Below are positions 21,971 to 29,388 of a stretch of DNA of 34,666 nt, piece after piece; position 1 is the first letter of the stretch; the number at the start of each line of letters is the position of its first letter. The position numbers were made by a program, and so were the translations under genes. The notes below the pieces were generated by a model. The model was not told where the DNA came from and ran no database searches. It worked only from the letters and a program-made list of their open reading frames with translations. Source of the DNA: a virus; IMG/VR virus record IMGVR_UViG_3300030104_003365, positions 1 to 34,666 of that record, one strand, 5' to 3'.

Positions 21971-22981
21971 ATGGGAAGAATAAAAGACACAAGCAAGTTA
22001 AAAAGTTTTAATGAGAGAGCGTTTGGAATAGAAATAGAGTTTGTATCTAAAGAGCACAAGAACGCAGTTGCTACTTTAATAGAATCTAGAGCTAACGCTC
22101 TTCTTCCAGAGGACAACCAAGTAGAGGTTGTTTCTGAAGGTTATAACCACAACACATCATCTTACTGGAAAATAGTTACTGACTCTTCTGTTTATCCTAA
22201 TAGAGCTCAAAGAAATAATGGCTACTTAGATAGAGGCCTTGAGTTAGTTTCTCCAATAATTAAAGGTGAGGCTGGAGTTGCTCAAATAGAGGCTATATTA
22301 ACTGCTATGAATCAAGATAATTTATGTGCAATTAATAAGAGTTGTGGATTTCACGTTCACCATGACATCAGAACTTGGAGGGATGGTGTTCGCTCTAGCA
22401 GTGTTGAAGAGAATGAGGCTAGCATAAACAATCTTACTAACTTAATAACTTTAGTGTCTAAGTTTGAGGATGTTATTTATGGTATGTTACCAGCATCAAG
22501 AAAAAATGGTTCTTGGTGTCAGCCAGTTAATCATCGATTCGATAACGTATTCCAAGCTATGAACGGCAAGTCTTTAGAAAAAAGAGCTAAAAAAGTTAGC
22601 TACCTTAAAAATGGTTTTAAAAATCATTCTAGCGCTACATTCTGGCAGAATAGCAGATATGCTGGTTTGAATACTATGAACTTTTTTAAGTATGGTGCGG
22701 TTGAGTTTCGATATGGCTCTCCTACTCTTAATGCTGAAAAAATGATAAACTGGATTGTTTTCACTCAGTGCTTTGTTAACATGGCTGAGACTTTCAAAAC
22801 TATTAACTCTCATAGTGAGATGAAATTATCTACTAAGAGAGAGGTTGATTTGACTTTTGATAAAATGAGAGATACTCTTGGTTTGTCTAGAAGGTTATGC
22901 AGAGATGACCGCCAGAGAGCTTGCGCTTTGTGGATAAGAAAAAGATTCAACCACTTTAACCCAGACCTATTACTTTTTTAA
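21971..22981 (+). CDS. Amidoligase (COOH-NH2 ligase)
   Basis: A 336-residue protein of the amidoligase family (Amidoligase_2; glutamine-synthetase/ATP-grasp-like COOH-NH2 ligase). Seen: FGIEIEF (18-24), WKIVTDSSV (66-74), ELVSPIIKG (91-99), CGFHVHHD (125-132) and EFRYGSPTLN (245-254), the conserved acidic and His motifs for ATP/Mg and substrate. Such enzymes join a carboxyl and an amine, often on peptides or proteins. Known bacterial and phage gene sets pair them with GGCT-like and class-II amidotransferase genes, as here. Length is typical. Ends in a strong terminator. Confidence 0.9.
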   Translation: MGRIKDTSKLKSFNERAFGIEIEFVSKEHKNAVATLIESRANALLPEDNQVEVVSEGYNHNTSSYWKIVTDSSVYPNRAQRNNGYLDRGLELVSPIIKGEAGVAQIEAILTAMNQDNLCAINKSCGFHVHHDIRTWRDGVRSSSVEENEASINNLTNLITLVSKFEDVIYGMLPASRKNGSWCQPVNHRFDNVFQAMNGKSLEKRAKKVSYLKNGFKNHSSATFWQNSRYAGLNTMNFFKYGAVEFRYGSPTLNAEKMINWIVFTQCFVNMAETFKTINSHSEMKLSTKREVDLTFDKMRDTLGLSRRLCRDDRQRACALWIRKRFNHFNPDLLLF

Positions 22982-22991
22982 CCCAGACCTA
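22955..22991 (+). repeat. 15-bp direct repeat at the end of the amidoligase gene
   Basis: TTTAACCCAGACCTA occurs at 22955-22969 (in the last codons) and at 22977-22991 (across the stop codon), 22 bases apart. A local duplication is the simplest origin. Confidence 0.7.
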
Positions 22992-23016
22992 GTGTAGCCA
23001 ACGACCTAGGTTGATT

Positions 23017-23045
23017 AAAGGCCCCAGTCCCGGGGCCTTTTTTTT
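23017..23045 (+). terminator. Rho-independent terminator after the amidoligase
   Basis: AAAGGCCCC (23017-23025), loop AGTCCC, GGGGCCTTT (23032-23040) with more T. A second, weaker hairpin (CCTAG 22988-22992 with CTAGG 23006-23010) lies before it. On the minus strand the stem is again followed by T-rich sequence from the AAA run, so it may terminate the leftward tail operon as well. Confidence 0.85.
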
Positions 23046-23049
23046 ATCC

Positions 23050-23178
23050 TCATTTTTTCGCGTATCTTCTACCAGTTAAGCCTCTACTAGATTTAACCTT
23101 ATTTCCGCCCTTTTTGGAACGTTTTTTACCTTTCTTTAACTTTACACCTTTTCTTTTATAACCTTTCATTTTAGGCAT
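23050..23178 (-). CDS. Tiny, highly basic protein
   Basis: A 42-residue reading frame with AAGGGG before ATG 23178 and a stop just before the terminator. It is more than one-third Lys/Arg (KGYKRKGVKLKKGKKRSKK, ending TGRRYAKK) and Gly-containing, with no hydrophobic core. Such proteins are expected to bind nucleic acid or to be packaged with DNA. It is the last gene of the leftward tail operon, following another basic protein. Confidence 0.6.
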   Translation of the reverse strand: MPKMKGYKRKGVKLKKGKKRSKKGGNKVKSSRGLTGRRYAKK

Positions 23179-23207
23179 ATTTTACCCCTTATATTTGATT
23201 TTATTAA

Positions 23208-23465
23208 TTACCATGCTTTGCAAGACCAGTATCTGGCCTTAGTTTTTGGTCCGGGATTTGAGCAGTTATGTCTAGCTCTAAATGATTTTCTCCTAGCCGG
23301 ACTTGATTTTTTTATTCGCATATTTGGGTCACCGAATGTCACGCGTTTAACCCTAGAACCAGCTTTTACGTAAACTTGTGATTTTTTTCTACCATATCCC
23401 GGTTGACCTTTTCTTATTCTGGTCGGTTTATTCAGCTTAACCGACTTGCCTTTATATGTAGCCAT
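23208..23465 (-). CDS. Small basic protein with RARHNC/ARYWSCKxW motif
   Basis: An 85-residue protein. The N-terminal part is basic and Gly-rich; the C-terminus has RRKSFRARHNC and KTKARYWSCKAW, a short Cys/His/Trp motif I have seen recur at the ends of small basic proteins in phages and large algal viruses; function is unknown. The two Cys and the His may hold a metal. AAAGGAG precedes ATG 23465, with AAAGTACGA (23479-23487) immediately upstream. Confidence 0.65.
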   Translation of the reverse strand: MATYKGKSVKLNKPTRIRKGQPGYGRKKSQVYVKAGSRVKRVTFGDPNMRIKKSSPARRKSFRARHNCSNPGPKTKARYWSCKAW

Positions 23466-23517
23466 TTAAGCTCCTTTCTCGTACTTTCTAGCTAAAAACA
23501 TTTCCCCCAAGGTAATA

Positions 23518-24807
23518 CTACCAGACTTCTTTAATTGTAAATGATACATTATAAAACCCTAAAGTATCTTGAGTAATTTCAATAGAACTATCTAGTTTAC
23601 ATATAGCAATATTATGAGGGTCTTTAGCGTTTGGCATAAACATAAATCGTACATTAGGTAGTCGTGCAATTAATTTAGAGTACATGTCTGTTGGATAAGA
23701 GTTGTCGGTATCTACGTCTGCAATATGAGATAAAACTTGGAAATGTTCTGGGAACATTGTAGCCTCTGGAATGCCTCCGATATTTATATTCCAAACTCTA
23801 CGGCCTCTAAATTGTTTATATTCTTGGTCTAAAGTCCATGGCTTTATTATTTGAATCTTACCCGTTCCATTAACGCCATCATCTGTATAAGTTGACCAAC
23901 CCGGCGGAGTATTATAATTGGAGTCCCTTGCAACATTATTTCCTAGCGTTCTTTTTTGTCTATATGTACCATCCATATTAAATGATATTTGAGAGTCTAA
24001 ATTAGGGTCTATAGGCAATAAATATGTTTCTCCCATACTTAGTGCCCCCATAACAAAATGCGATTGCTGAGTTTGCATATATTCTGGTGGATGCCCCTTT
24101 CTAAATGATAACAAAATGTCTTTACCTATATAGGTTGACATTGGATTTATCCATGTCCCACTCCATCCATTTTTTAACGAATATTGATACATGCCAGATT
24201 GCTCATGGGCTAAGTTGATTGGAGCAAAACTATTATCGAATGGACCAGATTCATCAGAGATAGTCGTCACCCCATTCCAAGGTTCAGAGTCACCACCAAC
24301 ATCACCTCCATATAATTTAAATCCTATTTCGCAAGACTTTGCATTGTGGCCTAACATCATCATATAATCCATCTCTTTTTGCCTAAATGAATAGCCTATA
24401 ATTTGAGATGGAATGCTCATAATTAATTCTTCTTCAAATACATCTGTCGGTATAGTGGTTTGTATTGTCGGGTCTAAATTGAATAATTGTGACACTTTCG
24501 ATGTTGGGACTAAATCAGATAGTTCGTTATTTAAAGAGCCATCAAAAAACTTTACATGCCCCCAATTTAATAATTGATGACTAAGCGCTCTATCAAAATA
24601 TGGCACACTTTGACCATCTATAATTGGCGAATCTACTAAACGTGCTGGATAACCAACATCAAAATAGGTGCCGTATGTTAAGTTACTATATTGAAAATAA
24701 TCAAAAAAGAACCTACAATTTTCTACTCCTAAATTATTTCCGCCAGCATAATCATAATCTAAGCTAGGCGTTCCATCTACATTGAGTCCATAATTTCTAT
24801 ATGGCAT
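23518..24807 (-). CDS. Tail-tip/minor tail structural protein
   Basis: A 429-residue protein. The start is placed at ATG 24807, overlapping the previous stop (TAATG) with AGGAGG 10 bases before; an upstream ATG in the same frame lies before that SD. The sequence is rich in aromatic residues (NCRFFFDYFQYSNLTYGTYF) and Asn/Gly, with long beta-like stretches and no enzyme motif. It is the last large gene of the tail operon. A tail-tip or receptor-contact role is inferred. Confidence 0.55.
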   Translation of the reverse strand: MPYRNYGLNVDGTPSLDYDYAGGNNLGVENCRFFFDYFQYSNLTYGTYFDVGYPARLVDSPIIDGQSVPYFDRALSHQLLNWGHVKFFDGSLNNELSDLVPTSKVSQLFNLDPTIQTTIPTDVFEEELIMSIPSQIIGYSFRQKEMDYMMMLGHNAKSCEIGFKLYGGDVGGDSEPWNGVTTISDESGPFDNSFAPINLAHEQSGMYQYSLKNGWSGTWINPMSTYIGKDILLSFRKGHPPEYMQTQQSHFVMGALSMGETYLLPIDPNLDSQISFNMDGTYRQKRTLGNNVARDSNYNTPPGWSTYTDDGVNGTGKIQIIKPWTLDQEYKQFRGRRVWNINIGGIPEATMFPEHFQVLSHIADVDTDNSYPTDMYSKLIARLPNVRFMFMPNAKDPHNIAICKLDSSIEITQDTLGFYNVSFTIKEVW

Positions 24808-26099
24808 TATAAAAAAACCTCCTCGCATGCAAACGTGTAAGTAGATATATCGTCATTTATTTTTACAGCGTCGAACGAGGTGGAGTTTAATCTAGAAACG
24901 TAAAAATCATCTTTATCCTCGTGTGGTTGAAAAACAAATAAACCTTTACCTCCCATAGTAGCTCCAAAAACATTTGATAGTATATCTTCTGCTGTGTCAA
25001 CCTCATCGTTTAAATTGCCTTGCCATCTATTATTTAAAGACCAAGGGAATAAACTTTTTGAGTCATGTCTTCCTACCTCATATGTAGTATCCCATCCGCC
25101 AGATGTCGTACTTTTTTGACTTTTATTCCTAGTTTGATTATATGTTAACGCCCAATTTTTTTTCCCAAAGTGGACTGGTGTTCTTTTTTTAATCGTACTA
25201 AAATTATCGTCATATCCGTATGTCTGTCCTTGGACCAGTATTCTATTTTGGTTTCTTCCTTTAGTCATAAATGACTGGCTAGTGCCATTTCTAGAGGATA
25301 AAGACTCGTAATCAGTAGATGATATAAAAGTACTATTTGTATTTGGTTGAGCTAATTGATATTCTCTATATGGAAATACACCAGACACGTTTGACGTTAG
25401 TAGGTCACCAAACGCTGAATAAGACTCGCTTTCAATTATTATTTCTAAATAATTACCGCCTCTTCCGCTCCATGTTATTGGATTAGAAAAAGCTATTTTA
25501 GAAAAGCCGTTTCTTACTGCTATATAGCCATTTTGTTTTTCTGCATTAACAGATATTGACTCATCTACAGCCTCAAACATTTGGTTCTCGTTTGTGACTA
25601 CGCCTTGTAAAGTGTCAAAATCAGATTTATAACTCTTGAAATATACCTTATGGGTCACATCCATTTGAAAAATGCCGAAACCTAAATCTTGTAATTTTTC
25701 TTGTTGAATATTATTTATAATCACCCCATCTATTTTTATATTTATGTTAGAGCCTTCATTCTCTTGAAATAAATCTTCTTCTCTTGCAGTTATTATTGGA
25801 GTATGTATTGACAGCCCCCATTTAAATGTTAATTTGCCATCTGTTGCTGGCGTCCATGATGTATTAACGCTAGATAGTCCGCGACTTTGCTCGTAAAAAG
25901 GATAATACCCTCCGTTTTCGGTTTCTTTTTTAACATATAATGGCGGGTCATAATAGTGTCCAGAATCGGACATATAATTATCATTTATAGTTCCATCCGT
26001 TTTTAATCTTTTGTAGTAAATATTTTTTCTTTCAGCGTCTAATATGCCATTAGATAGATATGATATTGGGTCTAGATATATTGTAGGATTTTTAATCAT
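24807..26099 (-). CDS. Tail-tip/minor tail structural protein
   Basis: A 430-residue protein starting at ATG 26099 (ATGA overlap, AAGGA before). Polar, aromatic, beta-rich, with Asn/Ser/Thr/Tyr turns and a C-terminal GATMGGKGLFVFQPHEDKDDF segment. Its C-terminus reads EVFL before the next gene's start, and the next protein ends KEVW, hinting at related folds. No catalytic motif; no family recognised. Confidence 0.55.
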   Translation of the reverse strand: MIKNPTIYLDPISYLSNGILDAERKNIYYKRLKTDGTINDNYMSDSGHYYDPPLYVKKETENGGYYPFYEQSRGLSSVNTSWTPATDGKLTFKWGLSIHTPIITAREEDLFQENEGSNINIKIDGVIINNIQQEKLQDLGFGIFQMDVTHKVYFKSYKSDFDTLQGVVTNENQMFEAVDESISVNAEKQNGYIAVRNGFSKIAFSNPITWSGRGGNYLEIIIESESYSAFGDLLTSNVSGVFPYREYQLAQPNTNSTFISSTDYESLSSRNGTSQSFMTKGRNQNRILVQGQTYGYDDNFSTIKKRTPVHFGKKNWALTYNQTRNKSQKSTTSGGWDTTYEVGRHDSKSLFPWSLNNRWQGNLNDEVDTAEDILSNVFGATMGGKGLFVFQPHEDKDDFYVSRLNSTSFDAVKINDDISTYTFACEEVFL

Positions 26100-26608
26100 T
26101 TTGATTTCCTTGGGCCTTTCAAAGAAACTCTCTTAATTCCATAATCTGACCACTTAGAGCCCACATCTTTCCATAAAGCTCTTTCATTAGATAGCGACTC
26201 TTCTTCATTAGATAAACCGCCCCAATTCCCCCAGATATAGTTGTTTCTTTTATCAGATGGAACACATGTCAACATCGTATAATTCCAATCCACTACTGCT
26301 AATTTTGTTGGCTTAAAAAGCCCATCGTATTTAAATAATATTGGCGTATACTTTATTTCTTTTCCTAAAGAAACCATTATAATTGTTTTGTTGCCTACAA
26401 AATACTCCATGCCTTGTATCTTATCTTTTAGGCGTAGCGTTCCTTCGTATTCTATTTGAACCCCCGCTGGCATAACTCCGTTTGAATCAATTATAAAGCG
26501 ACCATCTCCATACTCTGCGCTTACTTGGCTTAAATCGCCCATTTTACGCAATCTTTCTAGTTGCCCGGGTGTTGGTTTAATGTTTGGATATTTTTGTCTT
26601 TTTATCAT
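26096..26608 (-). CDS. Small tail operon protein
   Basis: A 170-residue protein with GAGGG before ATG 26608 (TAATG overlap). A basic N-terminus (MIKRQKYPNIKPTPGQLERL) precedes a beta-type domain with many Trp (ILFKYDGLFKPTKLAVVDWN; GNWGGL), and a Lys-rich end (GPRKSK). No family recognised. Its gene lies between the dockerin-bearing protein and the two tip proteins. Confidence 0.55.
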   Translation of the reverse strand: MIKRQKYPNIKPTPGQLERLRKMGDLSQVSAEYGDGRFIIDSNGVMPAGVQIEYEGTLRLKDKIQGMEYFVGNKTIIMVSLGKEIKYTPILFKYDGLFKPTKLAVVDWNYTMLTCVPSDKRNNYIWGNWGGLSNEEESLSNERALWKDVGSKWSDYGIKRVSLKGPRKSK

Positions 26609-29388
26609 TACTGACCCTCTATTACTGCCGATACTAACATAACTACATCCAGTATATTTACAACCCCATCGGAATTAAAATCTGCTAATTCTTTTTCTGG
26701 GTCTGACCAAGTTGCGTTTGTATCTACTATTATACTAACCATGCTAACTATATCTAAGATATTTAAAACACCATCCATGGTTATATCGCCTTTTTCATAC
26801 GTCTGGAAATCTGGATTATATTGAAAATTCCCATCGTTATAGTTTGAGCCCGGGTCTGGATTGGTTCCAGCCCAGCCAAAAGATTCGTCATATGGTAGCT
26901 CATATTCTTGTCCTTGCCATTGTAAATTATTTATATGAGCATGATGTATTTGTCTCGCTACTATTTTTATAGTGGTTCCTATAGCGACTTGATGGATATA
27001 GAATAAAGGTAAAATATATTGACCATTTCTAATTACTAAATCTGTATAGTCTTCTCCGAATATAGTTTCGTTATTAAATGGCCCGTTGGGAAATTGTACG
27101 ATATCGCCTATTTCTAAATAACAAAATCTTAAAGGTAGCTCGAGTTTTATTATATTGTGAGGCTGACATCTATCAAGTAATTTAAATACGGTCCACTCTA
27201 GAGCAGAGGACTCGTCTTTAATTAAATCTAATTTGGCATTTAAATTGTATGGTGTGTAATCATATTCCAAGTCACCATTTATGTAAATTTGCTCCATATT
27301 ATAATAACCGGGGTCGTATGCGGATAAAAGAACTTGGCCAGCCGTTACTGCTGGAAGAGATTTATTAAAGTCTTTTGATATAATATTGTAATCGTAATAA
27401 GTTTTTACTCTTGCTATAATATTATCATTAGGCTCCCTATCAATATTAAAATTTATAATATCTGAGTTGTCAATCATAAATATATTATCTTCATACCCAT
27501 TATATGTTTTTTGTAATATTTTTATTGATAACTTGTTTTGTAGTAAGGTTGGTATGCAATAACTTTGATTGGCAATTTTAGTTATAAGCTGTAGCCCTTT
27601 AGTTTGGTCTTTAATACTAAAAGACATTTTATACATACTATTATCATAATTGACGTGAGCATTTCTGGCTATCTGCATATCAACCTCGTTTAATCCAAAA
27701 TTAACACCCATCTCCCAATCTAATAAATGATATATAATATCGGTCGGTCTTTCTATACTAATATCTTCTTCCGTAGGGTCATAATCTCTATCTGGTAACT
27801 CTTGCCACGAATCATCATCATATACCAATAAATAATCATCGTATTCTGCGTCTGATATACCAATATTAACGTTAATAGTGTGAATTGCGACATGCCCAGT
27901 CATAGATGTCAACATTACGTAAAACTTGTCTGTAGTTCCAGTAGCTCCGGTATGCGTATACTGAACTTGAAACGTATTGTTATAATTAATAATCGGTAAT
28001 GTAATCTCTGTAGATGATGTCGATGTACTTACCTCAGAGAATAATTGGAAATTATCTGTCACATCTATCCCCGTAAAATTTGATGCGAATATAGGTGTCC
28101 CGATACTATCGTAGTAGACATTTAACATATTCCAGCTAACTACAAAGGAATCAGCAGAAACTCCGCTGGCTCCAAAATATTGAAACGCATTTATCCCGGC
28201 TATATAACCCATACCAGATTCTTCGTCTACTACTTCTATCTGCGCAATAGCTATTTCTTGCATTCCTTCCCACGTAAATAAATTATCAGTAGGATTATAA
28301 TTATTGAATGGCTCTAAATCTCCAAAATCTAAACCATATTGAGGGTCTACTAAATTAATTTCGCCATGTTGCGCTACTTGCATATTTTCTTTTATTTCTT
28401 CTATTGTCAAATCTGTTACGGGCGAGCCTTGATTTGATTCAAAGTATTTACCATACCACACACCATTAATAGTAGCATTATACATTCGGTTTTCAAACTC
28501 TGGAGTTTCGCTTGCATATTCTCCCGTTAAAAATTGCTCTTCTAATCCAAATAAAAAATTATTCTCAAACACATTTACTGGCTTTACTATAAATAACGCG
28601 CCAGCTCCACCTAAATCGGCGAACTCGTTAAAGCTATTCACGTCGACATAATTTTCTCCCCTAGGTTTATATAAATCTAAAAAAGTATCTGGATACGTAT
28701 TTAATTCAAAATTTTGACTAATATAATTATTAAACGCTGTAGCTGAGGTCTTTTGAGTTCCTTGTAATCCCCAAACTGCACCCGGGTCAAAAGTTAAATC
28801 TATAGTGGCAGTAGCTCCTTCTTCTATAAATATTTCATTTGGACCATGTATACTCATAGTTTCATTATAAGTAAAAGCAGAGCCCGTATAGAATGGATAC
28901 CACTCAGTATAAACATCGTCTGCGTCACCAGACATGTAGAGTTTAAATTGAAGGTATACCACACCTAAATCTATAAATTCACTTTCGCTCATATCTAGCT
29001 CTTCATGCAAATCATATAATTCAATATGCCAAAGAAATTCTCTTGGCGTATAATCTGGAAGACCTCTTATAAGATTTTGAAATACTTTAGAATAGCCAAA
29101 TGACGAATGGTTTCTATTAAATACGGCACTTGAATTAGAGCCATTAGAATATGGTGATATATTGACACCTATACCAACCGAGCTCCCATAAAATAAATCA
29201 GTTATTAAATTTTCAGAGGTTCCGTCATATTGCCAATTTAAAATAACGCTCATAGGTTTAGCCCCAAAAGCTGGATTATGGTCTATATTTGTTCCATGTC
29301 GAGATATTCTTGGAATTGGACCCAAAGTGTTATGCACAAAAGCGTCTGAGTTTTCAATAGTCGGATAATGTAAATCTAAATCAAACAT
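26608..29388 (-). CDS. Large tail protein with C-terminal dockerin-like module
   Basis: A 926-residue protein. The first ~860 residues are beta-rich, with a region near 560-810 (DNIFMIDNSDIINFNIDREP, LKLLDRCQPHNIIKLELP-type) resembling baseplate-hub or tail-tip proteins that follow the tape measure. The last ~60 residues carry two EF-hand-like repeats, GDITMDGVLNILDIVSMV and ADFNSDGVVNILDVVMLV, i.e. D-x-[TN]-x-D-G-x-x-N-x-x-D with hydrophobic helices: the type I dockerin pattern, which binds Ca and a cohesin. Tail hub role: position and inference. Dockerin: pattern seen directly. Confidence 0.7.
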   Translation of the reverse strand: MFDLDLHYPTIENSDAFVHNTLGPIPRISRHGTNIDHNPAFGAKPMSVILNWQYDGTSENLITDLFYGSSVGIGVNISPYSNGSNSSAVFNRNHSSFGYSKVFQNLIRGLPDYTPREFLWHIELYDLHEELDMSESEFIDLGVVYLQFKLYMSGDADDVYTEWYPFYTGSAFTYNETMSIHGPNEIFIEEGATATIDLTFDPGAVWGLQGTQKTSATAFNNYISQNFELNTYPDTFLDLYKPRGENYVDVNSFNEFADLGGAGALFIVKPVNVFENNFLFGLEEQFLTGEYASETPEFENRMYNATINGVWYGKYFESNQGSPVTDLTIEEIKENMQVAQHGEINLVDPQYGLDFGDLEPFNNYNPTDNLFTWEGMQEIAIAQIEVVDEESGMGYIAGINAFQYFGASGVSADSFVVSWNMLNVYYDSIGTPIFASNFTGIDVTDNFQLFSEVSTSTSSTEITLPIINYNNTFQVQYTHTGATGTTDKFYVMLTSMTGHVAIHTINVNIGISDAEYDDYLLVYDDDSWQELPDRDYDPTEEDISIERPTDIIYHLLDWEMGVNFGLNEVDMQIARNAHVNYDNSMYKMSFSIKDQTKGLQLITKIANQSYCIPTLLQNKLSIKILQKTYNGYEDNIFMIDNSDIINFNIDREPNDNIIARVKTYYDYNIISKDFNKSLPAVTAGQVLLSAYDPGYYNMEQIYINGDLEYDYTPYNLNAKLDLIKDESSALEWTVFKLLDRCQPHNIIKLELPLRFCYLEIGDIVQFPNGPFNNETIFGEDYTDLVIRNGQYILPLFYIHQVAIGTTIKIVARQIHHAHINNLQWQGQEYELPYDESFGWAGTNPDPGSNYNDGNFQYNPDFQTYEKGDITMDGVLNILDIVSMVSIIVDTNATWSDPEKELADFNSDGVVNILDVVMLVSAVIEGQ

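Noticed and set aside
21811-22116. An antisense frame over the promoter region and amidoligase start
   Set aside because: It overlaps the conserved FGIEIEF region on the opposite strand and crosses a promoter region; it is a shadow.
24808-24828. Upstream ATG for the 429-residue tail protein
   Set aside because: The AGGAGG used for initiation lies after it, and TAATG coupling to the previous gene supports 24807.
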